Notes under the pieces: model-generated | Seen by the model: only the letters and a program-made list of their open reading frames with translations | Database searches by the model: none | Told to the model about the DNA's origin: nothing | NCBI RefSeq assembly: GCF_029697505.1 | Contig: NZ_JARJEF010000002.1 | Span: 372,001-436,000 of the forward strand | Reading direction: 5' to 3' | Length of the DNA: 64,000 nt | Source of the DNA: Pseudophaeobacter profundi | GTDB taxonomy: Bacteria > Pseudomonadota > Alphaproteobacteria > Rhodobacterales > Rhodobacteraceae | Translations under genes and position numbers: made by a program | Shown here: positions 40,940 through 50,297 of the stretch, one piece after another | How positions within the stretch are numbered: position 1 is the first letter of the stretch | Layout of the letters: each line of letters starts with the position of its first letter

Positions 40940-43357
40940 ATGAAGACCACCACCCGCGTGGCTGTGATCGGCGGCGGCGTTGTCGGCTGTTCGGTCCTTT
41001 ATCACCTGACCAAACTGGGCTGGTCCGATGTCATGTTGCTGGAACGATCCGAACTGACCTCTGGCTCGACCTGGCACGCGGCGGGGGGCTTTCACACCCT
41101 GAACAGCGATACCAATATGGCGGCGCTGCAGGGATATACCATCACGCTCTACCGCGAGCTGGAAAAGATCACCGGCATGTCCTGCGGTCTGCATCATGTC
41201 GGCGGCGTCACACTGGCCGACAGCCAGGAACGCTTTGACATGCTCAAGGCAGAGCGCGCCAAACACCGCTTCATGGGGCTACAGACCGAAATCGTCGGCC
41301 CCGAAGAAATCGCCAAGATCGCCCCGGTCACCAATATCGATGGCATCCTGGGGGGGCTGTATGACCCACTTGATGGTCACCTTGATCCCTCGGGCACCAC
41401 CCATGCCTATGCCAAGGCGGCCCGGATGGGCGGTGCAACCATTGAAACCCACTGCAAGGTCATCGAGACAAACCAGCGTGCAGATGGAAGCTGGAATGTG
41501 GTGACCGACAAGGGCACAATCCATGCCGAGCATATCGTCAATGCCGGCGGGCTTTGGGCACGCGAGGTCGGCGCAATGGCCGGAATCTACTTTCCGCTGC
41601 ATCCGATGGAGCACCAATATATCGTCACCGACGAGGTACCACAAATTGCCGAAATCATCGACAACGGCGGCGAACACCCGCATGTGATGGACCCGGCCGG
41701 AGAAAGCTATCTGCGCCAGGAGGGCCGCGGGCTGTGCATCGGATTCTATGAACAGCCCTGCAAACCCTGGGCGGTGGATGGCACGCCCTGGGATTTTGGC
41801 CATGAACTGCTGGCCGATAACTTTGACAAGATCGAAGCCTCGATTGATTTTGCCTACAAACGCTTCCCGGCCCTGGCAGAAGCTGGGGTAAAATCCGTCA
41901 TTCACGGCCCCTTCACCTTTGCACCCGACGGCAACCCGCTGGTGGGGCCAGTGCCCGGAGTGCGCAACTATTGGTCCGCCTGTGGCGTCATGGCCGGGTT
42001 CAGCCAGGGCGGCGGCGTTGGGCTGATGTTGGCGCAATGGATGGTTGACGGAGAGCCAGAACGCGACACCATGGCGCTGGACTGTGCCCGCTTTGGTGAC
42101 TGGATCACCCCTGGATATACCCTGCCCAAGGTCATCGAGAACTATCAAAAGCGTTTCTCCATCGCCTACCCCAACGAAGAACTGCCCGCAGCCCGACCGT
42201 TTCGTACCACGCCGATGTATGACATCTTTGATCAGATGGGCGCGGTCTGGGGCCAACAATACGGGCTAGAGGTTGCGAACTATTTTGCCAATAGCGATGA
42301 ACCCCGTTTTGAAACACCATCGTTTCGCCGCTCCAACGCCTTTGCGGCCACCGCCCGTGAGGTCAAGGCGGTACGTGACGGCGTTGGCATCAATGAGGTG
42401 CATAACTTTGGCAAATACCGCGTCAGCGGCAGCGGGGCGCGGGCCTGGCTGGATCGTATCATGGCAGGCCGGGTGCCGCAGCCTGGGCGTATCAGCCTCA
42501 CGCCGATGCTGTCGCATCAAGGTCGGCTTATCGGCGATTTCACCATCTCTTGCCTGAGCGAGCAAGAATTTCAGCTCACGGCATCTTATGGGGCCCAAGC
42601 CTATCACATGCGTTGGTTCCTGCAGCATCAGGTCGCGGGCGTCGATATTCAGAACGTTTCAGACAGTCGCAACGGGTTTCAGATTGCCGGCCCCCAGGCA
42701 AGCGCGGTGCTGCAAGCCTGCACCCGGACTGACATTTCTGACATGCGGTTCATGGATCTGCGCCAAATGACCATCGGCATGGTCGACTGCCTGGTGCAGC
42801 GGATCAGCTACACTGGCGATTTGGGCTATGAAATCTACTGTGATCTGCCCAGCCAGCGCGCGCTCTGGTCCAGCCTGTGGCAGGCTGGCAAACCCCATGA
42901 CATGCGGCCCTTTGGCATGCGGGCTATGATGTCGCTGCGGCTGGACAAGTTCTTTGGCTCTTGGATGCGGGAGTACTCGCCAGACTATACTGCGGCGGAA
43001 ACCGGGCTGGACCGGTTTATCTCGTTCAAAAAGACTGCGGATTTCATCGGCCGTGCCAAAGTCGAAGCCGAGCGAAAAGCAGGGCCCGCCCGTAGGCTCT
43101 GCGCCTTTGAGGTCGCGGCCACGGATGCCGATATCACGGCCTATGAACCAATCTCACTGGGCGGTGAAGTGGTGGGGTTCTGCACCTCGGGAGGGTATTC
43201 CCATCATGCGCAGAAATCCATCGCCCTGGGGTTTGTCCCGGCCCAGCATGTACAAGAGGGGCTGGAGGTCGAGATCGAAATCCTGGGCCAGATGCACAAG
43301 GCGCGGCTGATCACCACGGCGCTGTTTGATCCAGAGGGCACCCGCATGCGCGGCTGA
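40940..43357 (+). CDS. FAD-dependent dimethylglycine/sarcosine dehydrogenase-like protein with GcvT domains
   Basis: The N-terminal FAD site is VAVIGGGVVGCSVLYHL, followed by the DAO-type region (STWHAAGGFHTL, with a His next to the flavin). The C-terminal half has folate-binding GCV_T and GCV_T_C domains (VSGSGARAWLDRIMAG, LGYEIYCDLPSQRALW and GFCTSGGYSHH). This is the layout of dimethylglycine and sarcosine dehydrogenases, which demethylate N-methyl glycines with tetrahydrofolate as acceptor. Marine Rhodobacterales have many paralogues with different substrates, so the substrate is left open. The ATG at 40940 has a CAGGGAG in front and gives 805 residues. Confidence 0.88.
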   Translation: MKTTTRVAVIGGGVVGCSVLYHLTKLGWSDVMLLERSELTSGSTWHAAGGFHTLNSDTNMAALQGYTITLYRELEKITGMSCGLHHVGGVTLADSQERFDMLKAERAKHRFMGLQTEIVGPEEIAKIAPVTNIDGILGGLYDPLDGHLDPSGTTHAYAKAARMGGATIETHCKVIETNQRADGSWNVVTDKGTIHAEHIVNAGGLWAREVGAMAGIYFPLHPMEHQYIVTDEVPQIAEIIDNGGEHPHVMDPAGESYLRQEGRGLCIGFYEQPCKPWAVDGTPWDFGHELLADNFDKIEASIDFAYKRFPALAEAGVKSVIHGPFTFAPDGNPLVGPVPGVRNYWSACGVMAGFSQGGGVGLMLAQWMVDGEPERDTMALDCARFGDWITPGYTLPKVIENYQKRFSIAYPNEELPAARPFRTTPMYDIFDQMGAVWGQQYGLEVANYFANSDEPRFETPSFRRSNAFAATAREVKAVRDGVGINEVHNFGKYRVSGSGARAWLDRIMAGRVPQPGRISLTPMLSHQGRLIGDFTISCLSEQEFQLTASYGAQAYHMRWFLQHQVAGVDIQNVSDSRNGFQIAGPQASAVLQACTRTDISDMRFMDLRQMTIGMVDCLVQRISYTGDLGYEIYCDLPSQRALWSSLWQAGKPHDMRPFGMRAMMSLRLDKFFGSWMREYSPDYTAAETGLDRFISFKKTADFIGRAKVEAERKAGPARRLCAFEVAATDADITAYEPISLGGEVVGFCTSGGYSHHAQKSIALGFVPAQHVQEGLEVEIEILGQMHKARLITTALFDPEGTRMRG

Positions 43358-43377
43358 CCCGGTCGGCTGCGTTGCAA

Positions 43378-43404
43378 TGTCATCCCCTTGCCAAGGGGAT
43401 GACA
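43378..43404. repeat. Perfect 13-bp palindrome between two genes
   Basis: TGTCATCCCCTTG and its exact complement are separated by one base. The one-base centre makes it a poor RNA hairpin unless the ends of the stem open. It could be a protein-binding site or an intergenic repeat. No T run follows. Confidence 0.6.
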
Positions 43405-43490
43405 CCGGGCATTTCCACTGGTCATTCGCAGGCAATGTTCCCAAACTGCCCCGCAACACGTCACGGTCATTCACCAGCCCAGGGGGCACC

Positions 43491-44093
43491 ATGGATAATA
43501 TCGCGGTTCTTTTGCTTGCAGCCGGTGCGTCTTCGCGGATGGCGGGGCAGGACAAGCTGATACAGCGGATCGACGGCAAGCCCCTATTGGCGCGGATCTG
43601 CCAGCGCGCCGACAACACCGGACTGCCCTGCTATGTGACCCTGCCAAGCAAGACCCACCCGCGCGCGGCGCATATCGGTGCAGCGCAGATTGTTCCGGTT
43701 CCTGATACGGCAGAGGGCATGGCCGCCTCGATCCGCGCAGGAGTGACAGCCCTGCCAGACGCGATCGATGCGGTCATGATCTTACCCTGCGACATGCCGG
43801 ATCTACAGACCGAGGATCTACTGAACCTGGCGCGCCGGTTTCACGGGCCAGACAGCCCAGTGCTGCGCGCCACCACAAGCACCGGCACCCCCGGTCATCC
43901 CGTGCTATTTCCGCGCCGAAGCTTTGCCGGTCTGCGCCAGATCACCGGCGATCAAGGGGCCCGCGCACTGCTGCGCCAGGAAACTGTGCAGCACGTCGCC
44001 CTGCCCGGCCAGCGCGCGGTGACCGATCTGGATACCCCTGAGGCCTGGGCGAAGTGGCGCGCCGCGCAACGACAGGCACAGCCAGAAATCTGA
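43491..44093 (+). CDS. MobA/MocA-like nucleotidyltransferase
   Basis: The 200-residue protein starts MDNIAVLLLAAGASSRMAG with the nucleotide-binding motif of NTP transferases, then has DKLIQRIDGKPLL, LPCDMPDLQTEDL and GTPGHPVLFPRRSF. These match MocA-type enzymes that add CMP or GMP to molybdopterin. The in-frame upstream start at 43326 overlaps the previous gene and is not used. No molybdoenzyme gene is seen nearby, so the partner is unknown. A general sugar-nucleotide role is less likely. Confidence 0.85.
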   Translation: MDNIAVLLLAAGASSRMAGQDKLIQRIDGKPLLARICQRADNTGLPCYVTLPSKTHPRAAHIGAAQIVPVPDTAEGMAASIRAGVTALPDAIDAVMILPCDMPDLQTEDLLNLARRFHGPDSPVLRATTSTGTPGHPVLFPRRSFAGLRQITGDQGARALLRQETVQHVALPGQRAVTDLDTPEAWAKWRAAQRQAQPEI

Positions 44094-44126
44094 CTTCCGT
44101 TATCCAAAGCTTGGCAGAAGATAATA

Positions 44127-44154
44127 AGGGACAGCACCCAGCGGCACCGTCCCC
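44127..44154. terminator. Possible terminator between convergent genes
   Basis: GGGAC and GTCCC flank a partly paired GC-rich centre with mismatches; short A/T stretches lie on both sides. It is the only hairpin in the 91-base gap between the two convergent genes. Confidence 0.4.
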
Positions 44155-44184
44155 TATTTCATCATTGTCACATCGTTGATGCGC

Positions 44185-47100
44185 TTAGTGCACCAAAAGG
44201 CGCGCCTCGTGGCGTTTCAACGACCGTCGGGCAGAGCTGTAGGCGACGCGGCCCTGCTCTGACTTGAGTTCTGGGAACAGCTCAAAGACTTCGTTGCGCT
44301 GGGTGTTATCCAACCCGCGCAGAGTTTGATCCCCCGGCTGGAAGCTCTCGGTCCAGGCACCATCCGACAGGACCACCTCATGCTGATCGAACATAAAGTG
44401 GATATAGGTCACCGAACTGGTCTCTACCGCGTCAATGCCCACCAGCCCGGTCAGGTGCTTGGCTGCGACCAGCACTTCGCGGTCTTCGAAATACAGTGCG
44501 GTCTTGTCATTGGCCACCAGCACCCGGTGATTGGGGCTGACCATCATGTCGCGTTCCGGCAGACCATTACCCAGGGCGCCTTCACGGATCAGGATCGGCT
44601 GCAGATGTTCCGCTTGTTTCAGATCGGAACTTTCCAGACAGCGTGTCCCGAGCCAGCGAATGACCTGAATGCCGTTGTCGCGGGTGATGACCCGGTCCCC
44701 AACAGCCAGATCTTCCACCCGGCGCTCACCTTCTGGGGTGGCGATACGGGTTCCCGGTGTAAAACAGGGCACTACGACTGTCTCGATCTCATAGAAGTTC
44801 GCAGTCCCCGTTTCGGCACCGCTGGCATCAAAGAACGTCACCACACCGTTTTCGGGGTTGGTGTCATCCAGATCAACGGTCAGGCTGCCACCGGCGTTCT
44901 GCGCTTCGGCTGCACCGGTAAGATCCAGCACGTCGATGTCAGAGCCATCCGCATCTTCGCCACCATAGATCGTATCACCTTGGCCCATACCCGTGAAACT
45001 ATCTGAACCGATGCCGCCAAAGGCCAGATCAAGACCGCTATCGCTATCAAGACCAACGGTATCTGCACCCGCGCCACCGGACAACAGATCGTTGCCCTCG
45101 CCGCCCGACAAGCTATCGTCGCCTGCGCCGCCTGCGACCAGATCATTGCCGTCATCGCCTGTCAGCGTGTCGTTGCCTTCACCGCCGGAAACGACGTCAT
45201 CGCCTGCGCCACCGCCAAGAAGATCATCGCCAAGACCGCCAGAGACTTCATCCTCGCCGGTTTCACCGTAAACCGTGTCCGCACCGCTTTCACCGCGCAG
45301 CACATCGTCCCCGCTGCCACCTTCGATAAGGTCATCGCCACCTTCTCCAAAGACCTCATCATCGCCAGCGCCGCTGATCACGGTATCACCGCCATCGCCG
45401 GCAAGGACGATATCATCGTCGCCGACTTCACCGGGCAACAGAGCATCACCGGCATCGATCAGGTCGCCGTCCGGGTCGCCAAGGTAAGATGTGTCGATCA
45501 CATCGCTCCCCGCAGTCCCTTCGACGACACCATCACCGGGTAGCGGGCGCGCTCCGGGAAGCAAGGGTGCCGCAGGCACATCATCCCCAGAAGGAGGCGG
45601 AGCAGGTGCCGCCGGCAATGGCGAGGTCGGGTTAATCACATCCTCAACAAATAGCACGTTCTCGATATTCGAGAATGTCGCGGTACCGATCACTGTCTGG
45701 GTTGTCAGGTCATAGAAATCGATCGTGCCATTTTCCGGGTTCGCCGGATCGTAGTTGATCACCGCAGGCCCGTTGATGACGACAGTATCATTGTCGATAC
45801 CCGTTTCGCTGCCGTCGATCACATCGCCGGGGCCGACCTCGATAAAGACATCCTGATCGGCGCCACCGACCAAAAGGTCAGCGCCTTCGCCACCGTCGAT
45901 CAGGTCGCCGCCGGTGCCACCAAGGATCGTGTCATCGCCGCTGCCACCAAGAAGAATATCAGCAGCGCCATCGACGCTGTTGCCTTCGTCACCGTCATTC
46001 ACATCCCCATGCAGGATGTCATCCCCGTCGCCACCAACCAGCAGATCGCTGTCAGCACCGCCGGTCAGGCTATCGCTGCCCTCTCCCCCAAACATGAGGT
46101 CTGTATCGGCCCCCCCATCAATGGTGTCGTCACCTTCGCCACCGCCAAGGATATCAATCCCCGCGTTGCCGGAAATATCATCATCACCGCTGCCACCCAG
46201 CACCAGATCAACGCCATCGCCACCTGCAAGAAGATCATCACCATGGCCGCCCAGCACAATGTCCGACCCGTCGCCGCCATCAACCGTATCATCATCGATG
46301 CCCGCATCAATGAAGTCGTCGCCGCTGCCGCCGGTGATCAGATCGTCATCATCCTGGCCATAGATCACATCATTTCCGGCGCCGCCGTCGATGGTATCCA
46401 TGCCATTGGTGGGATCAGGATCAACCGGGCGCCCGTCAGCGCCATCATCCATAATGTTCAGCGCATCCGGAAACGCCGGGTCAAGCCCACCATAGAGAGT
46501 ATCATCACCCGCACCGCCAAGCAGGCTGTCGGATCCTTCACCGCCAGTGATGACGTCATCATCAGTCCCGCCATCGATGGTATCATCATCTATACCACCA
46601 TCAATGGTATCAAAGCCCGCGCCCCCAGCGATCAGGTCATTGTCATCGCCGGTGGTGATCAGATCATCGCCGGCACCGCCATCGACGGTATCGCGATCAT
46701 TGAAGGGATCAGCATCCGCCGGCACAAAAGGAATATTTGGCGTGGTGCCCGTATAGCCATCAAACCCCCGGTCCGGCAAAGGTGCCAGGTCATCCGAAGA
46801 GGTGTCGATGACATCATCGCCCTCGCCGCCATCAACACTGTCAGAACCATCGCCACCAATCAGCGAGTCATCCCCGTCATTGCCAAGGATGATATCATCG
46901 CCGTCGCCACCATCGATTGTGTCATCGCCCGGCACAACGGAAGGCGGGGTTCCAAGGGCGTCGAAGAAGACATCGCTAACCACCACGCTGCTAGAGATGT
47001 TGCCATCCTGGCTATGGGTGATCACAATCGATGTAACCGGTCCGGGAATGGTTACCAACATAGATGTATTGGGATTGTCGTCACTGGTGAAGGTGTCGTC

Positions 47101-48513
47101 TTCCTTGGCGGTGGCCGTGTCGTAACCGGAAACAGCATCGGTATCTGTCATCGTCAGACCAGGGCCACCCGCCAGGTTCACCACCACCGGGTTTCCGGCC
47201 GCATCAAAGGCAGTAATATTGACCACACTGTCAGCATCGATATCGCTGACACGGAAAGAGACATCACCAACCGGTCCCGAAAAATCCAGCTGATAGTCGG
47301 CACTGCTTGCATCAGCACTGGTTGCCGAATTCAAGCCGCTTTGCGGATCTGCCGCCACACCGCCGGTGTTGATATTGCCAACAAACTGCGGCACATCGGT
47401 AAAATCGCTGGTCGGCGCACCGGTGCTGGTGACAACCGAAAAATCAACAGTAACCGAGCCGGTATCCTGCGAGAATCCCGCCGTCAGGTCATCGCCGGGA
47501 TCAACCGGGTCGCCGCCATCCGGATCAGGCGCGAGATCCCACTGGAACACTTCGCGGGTGCCACCACCGCCCACACCACCGGGAACATCAGTGTCGCCCT
47601 GCAGCACGTCATCGCCGGCGCCGCCGCTCAGGCTGTCTGCCCCGCTGCCGCCATGTACGGTATCATCGCCAGCACCTGCCAGCACAGTATCATCGCCGCT
47701 ACCGGCATTGACCAGGTCATCGTCGGGTCCGTCAGCCGGGTTGATCGCATCGCCATTGTCGATACGGTCGCCTTCAGGATCCCCCAAATAACCGGTATCA
47801 ATCAGATCATCTCCAGTGCTGCCTTCGACGATACCGTCGAGCCCACCGCCATTGTGCTGCACGACATTATCGTCCAGAACCGCAACATAGTCGATGCTGC
47901 CTTCAAAGGCATTGCCACCGTCACCATCGGCCCCGATGACAAAGCTATCTTCGCCATCCGCAGTCACATCAAGGGTCATTCCAACCACATCATCGCCGGT
48001 GGTAAAGCTGGTCCCCTGAGTGCTGTTTTCCACCACCAGGGTCACGCCGCCGGGGCTCCAGCAGTAGGAAACGGTCAGCAGATCACCCGCAGCAAAGAAA
48101 CCGGGATCGCTTGCAAAATCCACTGTATTGCCATCATCAGCGTGGCTCAGGCTGACAACACCCTCTTCGCTCACCCGAATGACAAAGCGCTCACCGTCGG
48201 CATCATCCTGCGATGACAGACCTCGGCTTACGACTGTTTGCTCACCGCTTCCCGGCACCGCAGTGGCCTTGAAGGAAGTGATCAGGGAACCGGTTGCAAG
48301 ATCAAACGGCCCGTCCTGGTCGCCTGCTACATTGAACTGGCTGTCACTGCCATTTCCCAGCATCCAGCCGCCCGCATAGGTCGCACCGCCAACCCCGACA
48401 CCATCCTGGGCAATCCCATCGCCAAGACCGCTGTCATCGGTGGTGTACCCGTCGCGAAAGTCCCACAGACCAACCAGATTGGCCGAATACGGGTTGTCAA
48501 AATTGTCAGCCAT
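44185..48513 (-). CDS. Large RTX exoprotein with LamG-like, calcium-binding and Hint domains
   Basis: The 1442-residue protein has no signal peptide and should leave by a type I system. Residues about 10-215 form a LamG/concanavalin-like domain (LVGLWDFRDGYTTDDSG to AFEGSIDYVAVLDD). Two blocks of several dozen GGxGxDxLx calcium-binding repeats follow, separated by a non-repeat domain near residues 330-500 and a linker near 960. A Hint domain starts at C1250 (PCFTPGTRIATPEGERRVED) and runs to near the end, with MMVSPNHRVLV in its later part. AAGGAG lies seven bases before the ATG. Proteins of this layout are common in Rhodobacterales; their role in adhesion or matrix is inferred. The repeats make the antisense strand open by chance. 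Confidence 0.92.
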   Translation of the reverse strand: MADNFDNPYSANLVGLWDFRDGYTTDDSGLGDGIAQDGVGVGGATYAGGWMLGNGSDSQFNVAGDQDGPFDLATGSLITSFKATAVPGSGEQTVVSRGLSSQDDADGERFVIRVSEEGVVSLSHADDGNTVDFASDPGFFAAGDLLTVSYCWSPGGVTLVVENSTQGTSFTTGDDVVGMTLDVTADGEDSFVIGADGDGGNAFEGSIDYVAVLDDNVVQHNGGGLDGIVEGSTGDDLIDTGYLGDPEGDRIDNGDAINPADGPDDDLVNAGSGDDTVLAGAGDDTVHGGSGADSLSGGAGDDVLQGDTDVPGGVGGGGTREVFQWDLAPDPDGGDPVDPGDDLTAGFSQDTGSVTVDFSVVTSTGAPTSDFTDVPQFVGNINTGGVAADPQSGLNSATSADASSADYQLDFSGPVGDVSFRVSDIDADSVVNITAFDAAGNPVVVNLAGGPGLTMTDTDAVSGYDTATAKEDDTFTSDDNPNTSMLVTIPGPVTSIVITHSQDGNISSSVVVSDVFFDALGTPPSVVPGDDTIDGGDGDDIILGNDGDDSLIGGDGSDSVDGGEGDDVIDTSSDDLAPLPDRGFDGYTGTTPNIPFVPADADPFNDRDTVDGGAGDDLITTGDDNDLIAGGAGFDTIDGGIDDDTIDGGTDDDVITGGEGSDSLLGGAGDDTLYGGLDPAFPDALNIMDDGADGRPVDPDPTNGMDTIDGGAGNDVIYGQDDDDLITGGSGDDFIDAGIDDDTVDGGDGSDIVLGGHGDDLLAGGDGVDLVLGGSGDDDISGNAGIDILGGGEGDDTIDGGADTDLMFGGEGSDSLTGGADSDLLVGGDGDDILHGDVNDGDEGNSVDGAADILLGGSGDDTILGGTGGDLIDGGEGADLLVGGADQDVFIEVGPGDVIDGSETGIDNDTVVINGPAVINYDPANPENGTIDFYDLTTQTVIGTATFSNIENVLFVEDVINPTSPLPAAPAPPPSGDDVPAAPLLPGARPLPGDGVVEGTAGSDVIDTSYLGDPDGDLIDAGDALLPGEVGDDDIVLAGDGGDTVISGAGDDEVFGEGGDDLIEGGSGDDVLRGESGADTVYGETGEDEVSGGLGDDLLGGGAGDDVVSGGEGNDTLTGDDGNDLVAGGAGDDSLSGGEGNDLLSGGAGADTVGLDSDSGLDLAFGGIGSDSFTGMGQGDTIYGGEDADGSDIDVLDLTGAAEAQNAGGSLTVDLDDTNPENGVVTFFDASGAETGTANFYEIETVVVPCFTPGTRIATPEGERRVEDLAVGDRVITRDNGIQVIRWLGTRCLESSDLKQAEHLQPILIREGALGNGLPERDMMVSPNHRVLVANDKTALYFEDREVLVAAKHLTGLVGIDAVETSSVTYIHFMFDQHEVVLSDGAWTESFQPGDQTLRGLDNTQRNEVFELFPELKSEQGRVAYSSARRSLKRHEARLLVH

Positions 48514-49489
48514 CTCGTTCTCCTTATCGGTGTGGCGCCGCAGTCAGCGCGCCCCGTCGCTCGAAGCGTTCAATCCGAAATAAAATCAACCGCAAAACCG
48601 CAGTTCCAAATTCATGCCCGAAGTTGAGGAGACAGCACTATCTAGCCACGCGTTACGTGTTCTATCCCGTACAACAGGACAGAGTGCGCCGATTCAGGTT
48701 GTACGGAAATTGGATCAAACGTGAAGGCAGTTCACGCGGCGCCTTTGATAGCAGGCTGCGCCAGATCTGGTCTCGTAGCACCCTAGAAAATATACCCCCC
48801 AGTGGGTGAGTAATGAATAGCGGATGAATATATTTCAACAAAGAGAAAAAACCGTCAGAAATTTTAATAAATTGCCAGACAGCCCTGAAACTGGCCCCAG
48901 ACCTGAAAATTGAGCAGCAGGCGGAAAGTCGCGATTGTTCTCAAATCAACATCAATGCGGCGCAAGAGCACGAATAGCGACCACTAACAGAGACAAAAGC
49001 CACCCATTCAGCGCAGGGTTGTTTCCAGTTACGCAACCTTCAGGCCCCCCCCACCCTGGCAGACACAGAGAGGCCGCGTGATATCCGCCCCGGCAAACGG
49101 ATGGCAAAATTGGAACCAATTGCGAAAAATACGAGGAACTGTTTCCCTAAAATAGTCAATCGCGCGGGAATCGTATCACGCTCCACATCGCGCGCATGAT
49201 ATACACCGGGCCTTTCTGCCAAACATATCACCCCAACCAGCCTGCCATGGTCCAGCCCCTGAATAGAGCTTTCCTGCGTTCCATTTCGCTTCCAGAAAAT
49301 CGGAATACCGGCGGCTGCAAAGGCCAAAGAAAAAAGGCGGTGGGCCACAGTCATCCTTTCATTCAACTGGTTCTGGTTGGCAGTCTTGCCGCGGTGACTA
49401 GTCAAATTAACGGGCGGATCCAACGCCGAAGGCGGTCTCGGCAACTTTTGCGCTAGGGGTCTGAAGCTCGCCGCGCGCACGAAGCAGGC
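48514..49489. other. Gene-poor region upstream of the RTX gene
   Basis: Nothing I recognise as a complete gene is present. 48514-48660 should hold the RTX gene promoter. Around 48800-48900 the DNA is clearly AT-rich. A minus-strand frame at 49040-49498 is long but has no family resemblance that I can see. The base composition shifts and the broken SDR gene that follows suggest decayed accessory DNA. Confidence 0.4.
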
Positions 49490-49726
49490 ATAGGTCATTC
49501 TGACTATGCACCGACCGTCGAGGCGATCGGTCGCCTGTTCGATAAACTGGCCCCCCCTTGGCAGCCGAAACGGTGGCCAAGGTCATCTGGGACGTCGCCA
49601 ATGAGACCGGAGACCGCTTGCGCTTCCCGTGTGGGCGCAGATGCCAAGCCCCTGTTGGACGCGTGCAAGAGCCAGGATGACGCGAGCTTCAGCGATGGCA
49701 TCAAGACGCTGATGAGCAGCAGATAG
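49490..49726 (+). pseudogene. Fragment of a short-chain dehydrogenase gene with frameshifts
   Basis: Read with two frame changes, the plus strand gives YAPTVEAIGRLFDKLAPP, then AETVAKVIWDVANETGDRL, then VGADAKPLLDACKSQDDASF ending at the TAG at 49724-49726. This is the typical C-terminal end of SDR proteins annotated as oxidoreductases. The first shift is in a run of C (about 49551-49557) and the second is in the CCGTGTGGG stretch near 49628. The N-terminal NAD-binding half is absent. So the gene is a remnant. Confidence 0.75.
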
Positions 49727-50297
49727 CAAGCCAACCGGAACTGGGTGAATGGCCCGATAGGTGAGAGCTGTGGCTGCGCCAAAGTCGACGCAGTCCGCAG
49801 AGTGGCCTGTCGTCAGCGTTGCACCGCTGCATGTGCAGCTAAACCGCTTCTTATTCTAGTGTTTTCCGCCATTCATGCAAAACAGACCGGTTCAGCTTAG
49901 TTCAGGGAACCTATGGATACTTCGTACTAAACCCAGATGACTGCAGCCAGCCCAAGTGGGCTCGAAGCCGACTTGAGGCGGTGCAGAGTGCTGATCGCTG
50001 GTCTGTACGGATATCTTCACCGTCGTTGGTGACCGCACCGCCCGACCTGCATGTGCAGGCCCGCCAAACGGGTCACCAGGCATGCGGCCGCTTGGGGCTG
50101 CTGGGGGCACCTGCGACAGCAACGGCAACCTTCCAGGCCGGTGATCAGCCCGCTGCGGTGCCGCAAGGCAGATCTGAGTCCGAAGTGTCGGATGCCAGAG
50201 TAAGTTCTAATGCCGGGACCGGTCAGAGGAGCGGACCCGGTGAAACTGGTCAGTTCCTGCAATACCCCGCGCGGTCTATATTCACACGGGGCATGCT
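49727..50297. other. Gene-poor region before the hydrolase gene
   Basis: No gene is supported. The minus strand around 49950-49985 reads VGFEPTWAG, a string that often comes from translating tRNA T-arms, but no cloverleaf can be folded here. The rest shows no clear repeats or promoter. Confidence 0.35.

Noticed and set aside
44993-47791. Repetitive DNA that could suggest a CRISPR or tandem array
   Set aside because: The periodicity is that of nine-codon RTX repeats within one coding frame, with no identical repeats and unique spacers.
46009-48216. A 735-codon plus-strand frame inside the RTX gene
   Set aside because: It is antisense to the GGxGxDxLx repeats. Regular codon bias in the repeats keeps the opposite strand open, and the translation is repetitive with no domain.
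49892-50128. Minus-strand frame containing VGFEPTWAG, a string typical of translated tRNA genes
   Set aside because: No acceptor stem, anticodon arm or proper T-stem can be folded around it.
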